DNA of 64,000 nucleotides, taken from assembly GCA_014377525.1 (NCBI GenBank), contig JACMPL010000016.1, positions 1-64,000 of the forward strand, given 5' to 3'. Below, piece after piece: positions 43,468-52,300 of the stretch. The notes beneath the pieces are model-generated. The model ran no database searches. It was not told where the DNA came from and saw only the letters and a program-made list of their open reading frames with translations. Made by a program: the position numbers and the translations under genes. The stretch is from Candidatus Saccharimonadota bacterium. GTDB taxonomy: Bacteria > Patescibacteriota > Saccharimonadia > Saccharimonadales > UBA4665. The stretch's first letter is position 1, and each line of letters starts with the position of its first letter.

Positions 43468-43713
43468 AGTGACCGGGCTAAGAGCCGGTACCATGAAGCG
43501 ATCTAAGCGGTTCGCAGAGCGAAGAACAGCACAGGAGTTTACTCCGAGCACGCCGCAGTGGCGGAAGTCGTCAAGGCCGATAGTTCCGAACGTACGTACT
43601 ATTCAAATGAACCAAGAAATCTCTAGAAGAATTTTGATATGGTTAACATATTTGCTAATTACATAATATTATAAAGTCTTACTAAATTTTAGTAATTTAG
43701 AAGTTTAATCAAA
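43468..43713. other. Intergenic region after tRNA-Leu, no clear gene
   Basis: The first 130 bases are GC-rich, the last 100 strongly AT-rich. A second hairpin, ACCGGGCT/AGCCGGT with one bulge and an AAG loop, lies at about 43470-43487. A basic 58-codon frame starts at ATG 43493 (MKRSKRFAERR) but has no SD and no family match, so I do not call it a gene. No direct repeat of the tRNA 3' end is visible, so no attachment site is called. Confidence 0.4.
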
Positions 43714-44133
43714 ATGAGTAAGCGTAATCCAAACCATGGTGGTGATCGAATGCATCAGCGTAGAATGGTAATCTCTATGCTGGATGGCGGTGTTTTGCTT
43801 GCCGGATATTACGGCTGGATGCATGAAGATGACATTAGTACTGATTACGAACCGTATAACTTGAGCCATTATCAAGACGGATTGTACATTGCCGATATAC
43901 TAAAAATCACTTGTAGCGGTGATGCTATGGACAATCCAAACGCTAAAGACGGTCGATTTTTCAAAGACGATGCACACCCTGATGCTTATGGCAGCTATCA
44001 GATTTATGTGTTAGGTGCGTTATCGAGCATAGTTAATTGGTATGTAACACTTGAAGATGGGGGTATTAACATTTATAGAGTAGCTAATGCTGTTTCGGCT
44101 ATGAGCCACATGCTCGACCCAACACACATATAA
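43714..44133 (+). CDS. Hypothetical protein, 139 aa
   Basis: I do not recognise this protein. It is 139 aa, His- and Asp-rich at the start (NPNHGGDRMHQRR), with YYGWMHEDD and DDAHPDAYGSYQIYV segments and two short hydrophobic stretches that are too weak for sure membrane helices. It is more AT-rich than the core genes and has no SD. The gene stands alone in an accessory-looking gap between the tRNA and the hydrolase-like gene. Confidence 0.5.
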   Translation: MSKRNPNHGGDRMHQRRMVISMLDGGVLLAGYYGWMHEDDISTDYEPYNLSHYQDGLYIADILKITCSGDAMDNPNAKDGRFFKDDAHPDAYGSYQIYVLGALSSIVNWYVTLEDGGINIYRVANAVSAMSHMLDPTHI

Positions 44134-44217
44134 CTTGGTGAAAAACTTGCGGTGCCAGTAATCTGTAAAGTTACCCAAATCAAATAAGCAAATTATCTAA
44201 CCATAAGTTCACTAATG

Positions 44218-44245
44218 TTGCAAATTACTTCATATCTGCTATAGT
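44218..44245 (+). promoter_or_regulatory. Promoter of the 44254 gene, near-leaderless
   Basis: TTGCAA (44218-44223), 16-bp spacer, TATAGT (44240-44245). The ATG at 44254 begins 9 bases after the -10 box, so the leader is 0-2 bases, without SD. Confidence 0.6.
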
Positions 44246-44253
44246 ATGCTTAT

Positions 44254-44856
44254 ATGAAGCATGCAGTAATTTACATTCCTGGTCTCGGTGATGCCCGCGT
44301 TAGCGGGCAGCTTCTTGCTATCAAAACCTGGAATTGGTATGGGGTACATGCCGAGTTATTTCAAAAAAATTGGATTGACGGTGAACGGTTTGAGCCGAAG
44401 TTTCTAAGATTACTTAGCCGGATCGACGAGCTAGTCGAGCAGGGCTACGCCGTGTCTATCGTGGCTGTCAGCGCTGGTGCCAGTGCGGCTATCAATGCTT
44501 ACGCCGCCCGGCCGGATACGATTCATTCAGTCGTTTGCATTGCTGGCGAGATTAATGGTCGCGACCGTATGCACCCTTCCGTCTATCAAAAAAATCCTGC
44601 ATTTCGCGATTCAATGCATATGATCGAGGCGTCATTGCCTCGCATAACTCCAGCCATGCGCCGACGAATTTTGTCGCGGCGCGGCGCACTGGACATCTCC
44701 GTTACGGCAAAAGACAGTATTTTGCCAGGTGCCATCAACCAAGTTGTTCCAACTATGGGGCATGCTATTACGATTGCCACGCAAATCCTGTTCGGTGCTC
44801 CAAGTTTTATTCAATTCATAAAACATTTGCCAGCTCGTAACGTTGATTCGATATAA
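44254..44856 (+). CDS. Alpha/beta hydrolase-like protein
   Basis: A 200-aa compact protein with alpha/beta-hydrolase layout: an initial strand and glycine turn VIYIPGLGD, a nucleophile elbow AVSAGASAA with Ser73 (first Gly of GxSxG is Ala), a possible acid Asp154 in TAKDSILPG and a base His170 in PTMGHAIT. The triad order is right. There is no signal peptide. The substrate is unknown. It is expressed from its own promoter just upstream. Confidence 0.72.
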   Translation: MKHAVIYIPGLGDARVSGQLLAIKTWNWYGVHAELFQKNWIDGERFEPKFLRLLSRIDELVEQGYAVSIVAVSAGASAAINAYAARPDTIHSVVCIAGEINGRDRMHPSVYQKNPAFRDSMHMIEASLPRITPAMRRRILSRRGALDISVTAKDSILPGAINQVVPTMGHAITIATQILFGAPSFIQFIKHLPARNVDSI

Positions 44857-44928
44857 CCACCACGGCACTGTCAAAATAAGCATCTAACCCACGGTGACAG
44901 TGCTACAATCTATACTAGAGGATTAACT

Positions 44929-46257
44929 ATGTCATTATCTACTCAGCCCTATAAAGGCGCCCGCGACTTTTACCCCGAGCAAAAACGTTTACAGAGCTTT
45001 ATGTTTGGTAAGATCCGTCAGGTGGTTCACCGCTATGGCTACGAGGAGTACGACGCCCCAATTTTAGAGCCATTGGAGCTATACTTAGCAAAAACTGGCG
45101 ATGAGATCGTTAATGAACAGACTTATACGTTTACTGACCGTGGTGGCCGTCAGGTTGTTATCCGCCCTGAAATGACGCCAACGGTAAGCCGGATGGTGGC
45201 CGCCAAGCGTCAAGAATTAGGTTACCCGCTGCGCTGGTTTAGTATTCCTAACTTGTGGCGCTACGAACGGCCGCAGCGCGCCCGCTTGCGTGAACACTGG
45301 CAACTCAACGTCGATATTTTTGGCGTCGCTAGTACTCAGGCAGAGTTAGAGGTGATTTTGATCGCTGACCAGATATATCAAAGTTTTGGCGCAACCCACG
45401 ACATGTACGAAATTCGCCTCAACAGCCGTAAATTTATGGACTTTGTATTGAGTGAATATCTTGGCCTAGATGGCGCGCAGGCATATTCTATGGCAAAACT
45501 TATCGACCGGATGAACAAAATGGAGCGTGGCGTGTTCCTAGCGCAAGCCGATCTGTTGTTCACACCAAGTATCCGCGAAGCCGGCGCTTTAGAAAGGCTG
45601 GTCAAAGTACTAGATGCTAAAAAATTCGAGCAATTACCAGAAATTTTGCAAAGCCACGCTACTATCGCTAATATCCGAGCTACGCTCCAGCTACTCGAAG
45701 ATAACGGCGTCCGCAACGCCCGTTTCGATAGCACTCTCATGCGAGGCTTCGATTACTACACCGATATCGTATTCGAAGTTTTTGATCTGCACCCTGACAA
45801 CAACCGTGCCATGATGGGCGGCGGCCGCTACGATGGTCTGGTCGCGCTATTTGGTGTGGATCCGGTACCTACGGTCGGCTTTGGCCTGGGTGATGTACCG
45901 TTAGCCAATTTCTTGGAAGCTCATGGACTCCTACCAAACTTGCGAGTAGAGACTGATCTTTATGCCGTAATTGTTGGCGATGTTCAGGAGGCAGCTCAGA
46001 GAACTGTTTCCGAACTACGTAGTATGGGATTAAACGTCGCGATCGATTTATCGGGTAAGAAACTTGGCGATCAGTTTAAGACTGCCCAAAAAAAGTCGGT
46101 ACAACACGTTATTATTGTCGGCGAAAACGAGCTTGCCGAGCAGCAGTTCAAGCTCAAAAATCTGCTTACGGGCGTTGAGGAAACGCATAGTTTGTCGCGG
46201 ATTGTTAGTATTGTTAAAGATCACCGCAAAACAGACGTGTTCGACGAGGCAGAATAG
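44929..46257 (+). CDS. hisS: Histidyl-tRNA synthetase
   Basis: Class II synthetase attaching histidine to tRNA-His. Motif 1 region KGARDFYPEQ, motif 2 RPEMTPTVSRMV with YERPQRARLREHWQ, histidine-A motif RGFDYYTD and motif 3 MMGGGRYDGL are present, followed by the C-terminal anticodon-binding domain (DLYAVIVGDV..., DLSGKKLGDQFKTA). 442 aa is normal. SD AGAGG lies 8 bases before ATG 44929; TACAAT 44904-44909 or TATACT 44911-44916 serve as -10 boxes. A membrane-protein gene starts 4 bases after its stop. Confidence 0.97.
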   Translation: MSLSTQPYKGARDFYPEQKRLQSFMFGKIRQVVHRYGYEEYDAPILEPLELYLAKTGDEIVNEQTYTFTDRGGRQVVIRPEMTPTVSRMVAAKRQELGYPLRWFSIPNLWRYERPQRARLREHWQLNVDIFGVASTQAELEVILIADQIYQSFGATHDMYEIRLNSRKFMDFVLSEYLGLDGAQAYSMAKLIDRMNKMERGVFLAQADLLFTPSIREAGALERLVKVLDAKKFEQLPEILQSHATIANIRATLQLLEDNGVRNARFDSTLMRGFDYYTDIVFEVFDLHPDNNRAMMGGGRYDGLVALFGVDPVPTVGFGLGDVPLANFLEAHGLLPNLRVETDLYAVIVGDVQEAAQRTVSELRSMGLNVAIDLSGKKLGDQFKTAQKKSVQHVIIVGENELAEQQFKLKNLLTGVEETHSLSRIVSIVKDHRKTDVFDEAE

Positions 46258-46261
46258 TCCT

Positions 46262-46717
46262 GTGCGAGCTATCAACCACGCACTAGGCGGAGCGGTAATC
46301 GGACTGTCAATTGCAAATCCGGTAGTAGCACTGCCACTTGCATTCTTGTCACATTTTCTCGTCGATGCGATTCCACACTTCGGTGTCAGTGGTTTCGACG
46401 ATGTCGGCGGCAAATGGTTTAATAGGACGCTGATTGCTGACGCATCTCTCTGCGTGGCCTTGGTCGGAGTATTAGCCGTAACCAGACCGTATTATTGGGT
46501 GTCGGCTAGTATTTGTGCGTTTCTAGCAACTTCTCCAGATTTGATGTGGGTTCCAAATTATATTCGAGTAAAACGGGGTAAACACATACAACCAAATAAG
46601 TTGTGGTTGCTCAGATTCCACACCCGGATTCAGTGGTTTGAGCGCCCGATCGGGGCCGCAGTCGAGGTGGTATGGTTTGCAGCGGGAATCATATTGGTTG
46701 AAATGTTCCTGGTATAG
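46262..46717 (+). CDS. Integral membrane protein with SHFLVDAIPH motif
   Basis: A 151-aa protein with several hydrophobic helices (about 8-30, 60-80, 84-97 and the C-terminal 130-150) and a conserved-looking SHFLVDAIPHFG, a His/Asp motif seen in YdjM/DUF457-type membrane proteins annotated as metal-dependent hydrolases. The start is GTG 46262, 4 bases after hisS, so translation is coupled. The longer in-frame extension to 46064 lies wholly inside hisS and is rejected. Function unknown. Confidence 0.72.
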   Translation: MRAINHALGGAVIGLSIANPVVALPLAFLSHFLVDAIPHFGVSGFDDVGGKWFNRTLIADASLCVALVGVLAVTRPYYWVSASICAFLATSPDLMWVPNYIRVKRGKHIQPNKLWLLRFHTRIQWFERPIGAAVEVVWFAAGIILVEMFLV

Positions 46718-46742
46718 GCTAGCCAGGGAGCACGTGCCCTGT

Positions 46743-46748
46743 TACAAT
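46743..46748 (+). promoter_or_regulatory. -10 box of tig
   Basis: TACAAT with the ATG at 46757 beginning 9 bases after it, giving a leader of about 2 bases and no SD. A short hairpin CAGGG/CCCTG (46724-46741) sits on the -35 side and could be an operator or weak terminator of the preceding gene. Confidence 0.5.
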
Positions 46749-46756
46749 TGCACACT

Positions 46757-48052
46757 ATGCAATTATCACAAGACAAGATCAACGACACTACTACTAAACT
46801 AACCGTCACAGCCGACAAAGACGTGCTTGAAGCTGGCCGTTTGCGAGCAGTCAAACGGCTCGGCAAAAACGTAAAAATTCAAGGTTTTCGCCCTGGTAAA
46901 GCACCACTTCACATCATAGAAAAGCAGCTTGATCAAAATTTTTTACAATCAGAATTCCTCGAAGAAATCGTTAATCAATTGTATGTTGAAGCAGCGCAAG
47001 AGCTTAAGCTTCGTCCAGTTTCTCAACCGAATGTTACGATCAAAAAATTTGTTCCTTTTAGCGAGTTAGAAATCGATTACGAAGTCGAGATCATTGGTGC
47101 GATTGTTCTGCCGGAATATCGTAAATACAAAGTCACTCGCAAGGCTGTAGCAGTCGCTGCTACAGACATCGCTGATGTACTGACGAATATGCGTACCCGC
47201 ACTGCCAGCCGCGCAACCGTAGAACGGGCCGCCGTAAATGGCGACTCCGTCACACTCGACTTTACGGGAACCGATGCCAAGACAAAAGAAGCCATCCCCG
47301 GTGCTGACGGAAATGACTACCCATTGGTACTCGGCAGCAAAAGCTTTATACCTGGTTTCGAAGATGAGATTATAGGACTTAAAGCTGGTGACGCCAAAGA
47401 GTTTGCCATCACGTTCCCCGCCGATTATGGATCAGTTGAACTACGAAAGAAAAAGGTTAGCTTCGCCGTCACAGTTAAGGAAGTGCAAGCCGTTGAGCTA
47501 CCAAAACTTGACGACGAATTTGCTAAAAATATTGGGCCGTTCGAATCTCTGGCAGCGCTCAAGACTGATATCAAAAAACAGCTTACCGATGAGCGCAACC
47601 AAGACGCCGATCGCGAATTCGATAATGAACTGCTAGAAATGATTGCTAAAGCGACGAAAATCACTGTTCCGGACTCATTGATCGAAGACGAGATTGACCG
47701 CATCGAAGCCGAAGAAAAGCGTAATTTAGTGTACCGTGGACAGACATGGCAGGAGCATCTTGATGCCGAAGGAGTTGACGAAAAAGCGCACCGCGAAAAG
47801 AACCGCGATGGTGCTGTAATTAGAGTCAAGGCAGGACTAGTACTTGCGCAAGTTGCAGAAGTTGAAAACATCGTAGTATCGCCTGATGAGCTCAATATTC
47901 AAGTTGAGTTGCTGAGGGGACGCTACACAGATCCAACGATGCAAGCCGAGCTAGATAAGCCAGAAAATCGTCGCGAACTTATGAGCCGCATGATCAGCGA
48001 GAAGTCGATGACCGCCATCAAAGCAAACATAAATGGAGCAACCAAGAAATAA
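46757..48052 (+). CDS. tig: Trigger factor
   Basis: Ribosome-associated chaperone and peptidyl-prolyl isomerase. The N-terminal ribosome-binding domain contains the tail-binding loop signature QGFRPGKAP (about residues 44-52), then an FKBP-type PPIase domain (about 150-235, GDSVTLDFTGT, VLGSKSFIPGFEDEIIG) and the C-terminal substrate-cradle helices. 431 aa is normal. ATG 46757 is chosen over the TTG at 46748 because TACAAT lies at leaderless distance. As in many bacteria it lies upstream of clpP, with one small gene between. Confidence 0.96.
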   Translation: MQLSQDKINDTTTKLTVTADKDVLEAGRLRAVKRLGKNVKIQGFRPGKAPLHIIEKQLDQNFLQSEFLEEIVNQLYVEAAQELKLRPVSQPNVTIKKFVPFSELEIDYEVEIIGAIVLPEYRKYKVTRKAVAVAATDIADVLTNMRTRTASRATVERAAVNGDSVTLDFTGTDAKTKEAIPGADGNDYPLVLGSKSFIPGFEDEIIGLKAGDAKEFAITFPADYGSVELRKKKVSFAVTVKEVQAVELPKLDDEFAKNIGPFESLAALKTDIKKQLTDERNQDADREFDNELLEMIAKATKITVPDSLIEDEIDRIEAEEKRNLVYRGQTWQEHLDAEGVDEKAHREKNRDGAVIRVKAGLVLAQVAEVENIVVSPDELNIQVELLRGRYTDPTMQAELDKPENRRELMSRMISEKSMTAIKANINGATKK

Positions 48053-48053
48053 A

Positions 48054-48311
48054 ATGACTTTAGCGTTAGAACGTATTCAACACCAAACAACAGAAATAAC
48101 AGTTGCGGCATCTGAAACAGAAGTAGGATTTGTCGGATTATCAACAGAAGATATAGAATTACGGCCCAATGGCAATAACCCCGAAGACCCACTTCTAGCT
48201 GTATATGATGATCAGCATAATCGGTTAATAGCTCACTGTTTTACTCAAATTAAAGTCGGACAATTAATTTTAGACATCGAACATTTTGGTGGATATTTCA
48301 CACACAAATGA
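48054..48311 (+). CDS. Small hypothetical protein, 85 aa
   Basis: I do not recognise this protein. It is 85 aa, acidic, without membrane helix, probably beta-rich (ITVAASETEVGFVGL; DDQHNRLIAH). ATG 48054 lies one base after the tig stop, so it is probably translated after tig; an in-frame ATG 48033 inside tig would add 7 residues. It is AT-rich. The CIRCE-like operator of clpP begins 20 bases after its stop. Confidence 0.5.
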   Translation: MTLALERIQHQTTEITVAASETEVGFVGLSTEDIELRPNGNNPEDPLLAVYDDQHNRLIAHCFTQIKVGQLILDIEHFGGYFTHK

Positions 48312-48330
48312 CCAATACATCAGCTGAATA

Positions 48331-48365
48331 AAAATTGGCACTCTTGACGTAAGAGTGCCAATTTT
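48331..48365 (+). promoter_or_regulatory. CIRCE-like operator of clpP
   Basis: Perfect 13-bp inverted repeat AAAATTGGCACTC / GAGTGCCAATTTT with a 9-bp spacer TTGACGTAA. The core is identical to the clpC site and differs from CIRCE by one symmetric base per arm. Confidence 0.85.
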
Positions 48366-48372
48366 GTATTAT
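48344..48372 (+). promoter_or_regulatory. clpP promoter
   Basis: TTGACG (48344-48349) in the operator spacer, 17 bp, TATTAT (48367-48372). Same geometry as the clpC promoter. Leader about 29 bases with SD GAAGGAGG. Confidence 0.8.
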
Positions 48373-48407
48373 GTCAGTAGAACTTTTGCTTATTTGAAGG
48401 AGGCGCC

Positions 48408-49010
48408 ATGTCAATACTGATCCCAACTGTTGTCGAAAGCGACGGCCGTTACGAGCGCGCCTATGACATCTATTCGCGGCTACTCAAAGATCGTATTATT
48501 TTTCTTGGCAGCGATGTCAACGAAGCCAGTGCCAATGTGATCGTCGCTCAATTACTTTTCTTGCAATCAGAGGATGCCAAAAAAGATATTTATTTTTACA
48601 TTAACAGCCCCGGCGGCAGCGTCTATGACGCCTTGGCTATCTACGACACTATGCATTACATCACGAATGACGTGCAGACGGTTGGCATTGGCGTACAGGC
48701 ATCGGCTGCTGCGTTCTTGCTTAGCTCTGGTGCGAAAGGTAAGCGATTTGTCTTGCCAAATGCAACGGTCATGATTCATCAACCATCTAGTGGTACCCGG
48801 GGTAAAGTTACCGACCAAGAGATTGATCTTCGCGAAAGCCTACGCATCAAGCAATTATTAGAAACGATCATGGCAGGGAACACTGGCCAGAAACCGGAAC
48901 AGATTCATATCGATATGGAGCGTGATAAGTGGCTGACTGCTAAAGAGGCACTCAAGTACGGTATTGTCGACGCGATTATCGACAGCCCTAAAGAACTTGA
49001 AAAGAAATAA
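48408..49010 (+). CDS. clpP: ATP-dependent Clp protease proteolytic subunit ClpP
   Basis: Serine protease that degrades proteins unfolded by ClpC. The nucleophile Ser is in [11 protein letters not shown], the catalytic His in VMIHQPSSG and the Asp in the region following ([21 protein letters not shown]). The N-terminus [23 protein letters not shown] and the [18 protein letters not shown] strand are typical. 200 aa is full length. A strong SD GAAGGAGG (48396-48403) precedes ATG 48408. Control is through the CIRCE-like operator shared with clpC. Confidence 0.98.
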   Translation: MSILIPTVVESDGRYERAYDIYSRLLKDRIIFLGSDVNEASANVIVAQLLFLQSEDAKKDIYFYINSPGGSVYDALAIYDTMHYITNDVQTVGIGVQASAAAFLLSSGAKGKRFVLPNATVMIHQPSSGTRGKVTDQEIDLRESLRIKQLLETIMAGNTGQKPEQIHIDMERDKWLTAKEALKYGIVDAIIDSPKELEKK

Positions 49011-49044
49011 TTACGTACAGTTGCAGATTTGTATGCTAGCGCTG

Positions 49045-49073
49045 TTGACAAAAAGTCAGCAGCCGAGCATAAT
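49045..49073 (+). promoter_or_regulatory. Main rpoBC promoter
   Basis: Consensus TTGACA (49045-49050), 17-bp spacer, CATAAT (49068-49073). The transcript would carry a leader of about 275 bases before rpoB. Confidence 0.75.
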
Positions 49074-49355
49074 AGAATATAAGAAGTAGTGTAAGCTAGG
49101 ACGCTTGTGGTTGATTGCTTAGCAGTGAACAGAAAAGTCAAAACCTTCGCTTAGTAATCTTCGGTCGATATCGAACAAACACTACTAAAGCAAAATACTA
49201 ATTATCAACTTTAGACAGAAGTATTATTATAATTTTTGCACGTTTCGCCTAGTTGAAATTTGTTAACCACTTACTTAGTGGTTGTTTATATTTGGTTGAG
49301 ATTAGTAATTTAGTTAAAAATGGCAGCAATTAAATACAGGGGGCGTTGAAGCTTT
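49074..49355 (+). other. Long rpoB leader with hairpin and second -10 box
   Basis: Together with the promoter this 345-base gap holds no gene. A TATAAT at 49228-49233, without a good -35, may be a second promoter. A 7-bp hairpin AACCACT/AGTGGTT (49265-49283, loop TACTT) followed by a T-rich stretch could pause or attenuate transcription. AGGGGG (49338-49343) is the only SD candidate, 12 bases from the ATG. Confidence 0.5.
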
Positions 49356-52300
49356 ATGGCTAAAACTACAGCAACAAAATCAAAGCGCGTGTTTTTTACC
49401 GATGACACGAGCTCAATCGATCTACCAAGCTTAGTAAATCACCAAAATAAGTCATTCCAATGGTTTGTCTCAGAAGGCCTTGGCGAATTACTCGCAGAGA
49501 TCAGCCCGATCGACGATTACACTGGTGGCAAATTATCACTATCGTTTAAGAACTATCATTTCGGTGATCCTAAACTTCCGGAATCGGTTGCTCGCGAGAA
49601 CAACGTTAGTTACGAAGCGCCATTGCTTGCAACGGTTGAACTGGTCAACAAGATAACCGGCGAAGTTAAAGAGCAAGAAATCTACTTGGGTGATTACCCA
49701 TGGATGACAACCCGTGGTACGTTCGTGATCAACGGCGCAGAACGCGTTGTTGTTAGCCAGCTAATCCGTTCGGCTGGTGTTTTCTTCACTGGTGAACTTC
49801 ACGGTACTAGCAAACTCTACGGCGCAAAGGTTATTCCTGGCCGTGGTGCTTGGCTAGAGTTCGAAACGGCTGCTAACGGTGCTATTTTCGTTAAGATCGA
49901 CCGAAAACGAAAAATTGCTGTTACAACTTTGCTTCGTGCTCTCGGTGTCACCGAAGCCCATATGAAGGAAACCTTCAATCATGTCGATACCGGCAAAGTT
50001 TCTCACATCGACTTAACCCTCGACAAAGACCCAACTAAGGGACAGAACGATGCCCTCATCGAAGTTTATCGCCGCTTACGCCCAGGTGACTTGGCAACGG
50101 TTGATAACGCAAAGTCGCTGATCGAAAACATGTTTTATAACTACAAGCGTTTCGACTTCTCCCGCGTTGGGCGCTATAAAATTAACAAACGACTCGATCT
50201 TGACGTGCCAAACACGCTCGAAAACCGGATCATGCGCTTGGCTGATATCGAAGCGATTATCGCTGAGATTATTCGCCTCAACAACACGCAGGAACCAGCT
50301 GATGACATCGATTCATTGGCTAACCGCCGCGTTAAATTAGTTGGTGAACTTGTTCAGCGCCAATTCCGCATCGGTCTGCTCCGCATGGAGCGCAACACCA
50401 AAGATCGCATGAGCATGAGCGAAATTGAGACAGTCACTCCTGGACAGTTGATCAATGCTCGTCCAATCGTCGCCGCCGTTCGTGAATTCTTTGCCAGCTC
50501 TCAGCTATCGCAGTTCATGGACCAAATTAACCCGTTGTCGGAACTTGCCCACAAACGCCGCCTGTCTTCGATGGGTCCTGGTGGTCTATCGCGCGAACGT
50601 GCCGGTTTTGAAGTCCGCGACGCCCATGCAACCCACTATGGCCGTATCTGTGCAGTCGAAACACCAGAAGGTGCCAACATCGGTCTTGTTCTTAACTTGG
50701 CTAACTACGCCCGAGTGAACGACTACGGTTTCGTCGAAACCCCGTACCGTAAGGTCATCAACGCAGCCACTCCAGCCGATATCGTTGGTCATATTGCCGC
50801 AGTTGATCTCGAAGACGCTGACGGTAAAGTTCTTGTCAAGAAAGGCGCTACTGTTACGGCTGCCGATGCCACTAAGCTTGCAAAAGTTGAGAAGCGGATT
50901 ACCTGGCCCGTTAAGGCTCGAGTTACATCAGACATCGTCTATCTCGATGCCTACGATGAACAAGCCAAAATCATTGCCGGTGCCGGTGCGAGCTTTGATG
51001 CCGACGGTCATTTCGTCGACGAACGCGTCGCGGCTCGTTTCCGTCTCAAGTCCGGTGAAGTTGAATCCGATGACGTCAACTACGTCGATGCTGCTCGCAA
51101 CCAAATTATTGGTAGCTCAGCCGGATTAATTCCATTCATCGAAAAGAATTACGTCTACCGTTCACTCATGGGTAGTAATCAGCAACGTCAGGCAGTGCCG
51201 CTGATTCAGCCACAGTCGCCAATCGTTGGTACTGGTCTCGAAGGTGTTGCCGCTCGTAACACTGGTCAGGTCATGTTGGCCGAAGCCGATGGTGAAGTCA
51301 CCCAGGCAACCGCCGAAGCGGTGATTGTTAAGTACAAAGAGGGTAGCATTACCTACGAACCGCAGCGATTCCTGCGTTCTAACGAAGGTACCAGCGTCAA
51401 CCAAAAGGTTGTCGTCAGTACTGGTGACAAGGTTGTTGCCGGTGACGTGCTGATCGAAGGTATGTCGATATCTGGTGGTGAGTTAGCGCTTGGTAAAGAC
51501 TTGATCGCGGCCTTTATGCCTTGGTCTGGTTATAACTTCGAAGATGCCATCATCATCAGCCGTAAACTGGTCGAAGATGATACGCTCACCAGCGTGCACA
51601 TCGTTGACTTCATGATCGAAGTCCGTGAAACCAAGTTAGGGCCAGAAGTTGTAACCCGTGATATTCCGAATGTTTCCGAAGAAACTCTCCGTCACCTTGA
51701 TGAGGATGGGATTGTTCGCATCGGTGCCGAAGTTCACCCTGGTGATATCTTAGTCGGTAAGATTACTCCTAAGGGAGAGCAAGAACTTAGCTCAGAGGAG
51801 CGACTACTCCGCGCTATCTTTGGTGAAAAAGCCAAAGAAGTCCGTGATACCTCGCAGCGCATGAGCAATGGAAAGCACGGTAAAGTCGTCGGCGTTAAGA
51901 TCTTTAGCCGCGAAAACGGCCATGAGCTCAAAGCCGGTGTCATCATGCAAATCCAGGTCTTCGTTGCCCAAATGCGTAAAATTGCCGTTGGCGACAAGCT
52001 TGGTGGACGCCATGGTAACAAGGGTGTCATTGCCCGAATCCTACCAGTTGAGGACATGCCGTACATGGAAGATGGTACGCCAATCGATATTCTCTTGAAC
52101 CCACTGGGTGTCCCATCCCGTATGAACGTCGGACAGTTGTTCGAAACCCACCTGGGTATGGCCGCTCGTGCTCTTGGCATGAAAGTCGCCAGCCCATCGT
52201 TTAACGGTGTGCCTGTTAGCAAAATCCAGGAACTTCTTAAAGAAGCTGGTTTCCCAGAAGATGGTAAGCAGCGCCTGTACGATGGTCGCACCGGTGAAGC

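Noticed and set aside
43306-43551. Minus-strand open frame with an RGLEPPRLAARAPKA-type sequence
   Set aside because: It is the antisense reading of tRNA-Leu, a well-known false protein in databases.
43493-43666. Basic 58-codon frame after the tRNA
   Set aside because: No SD or promoter at leaderless distance, no family match, and composition changes sharply within it; left as intergenic.
43428-44250. Integrated element at tRNA-Leu
   Set aside because: No integrase and no direct repeat of the tRNA 3' end; only an AT-rich small gene follows, so integration is unsupported.
46064-46261. Upstream extension of the 46262 membrane-protein frame
   Set aside because: It lies wholly inside hisS, and the sensible membrane protein begins at GTG 46262.
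46727-46738. A 12-base match to the tRNA-Leu anticodon arm upstream of tig
   Set aside because: Identical 12-mers are expected many times in a window of this size; no further similarity around it.
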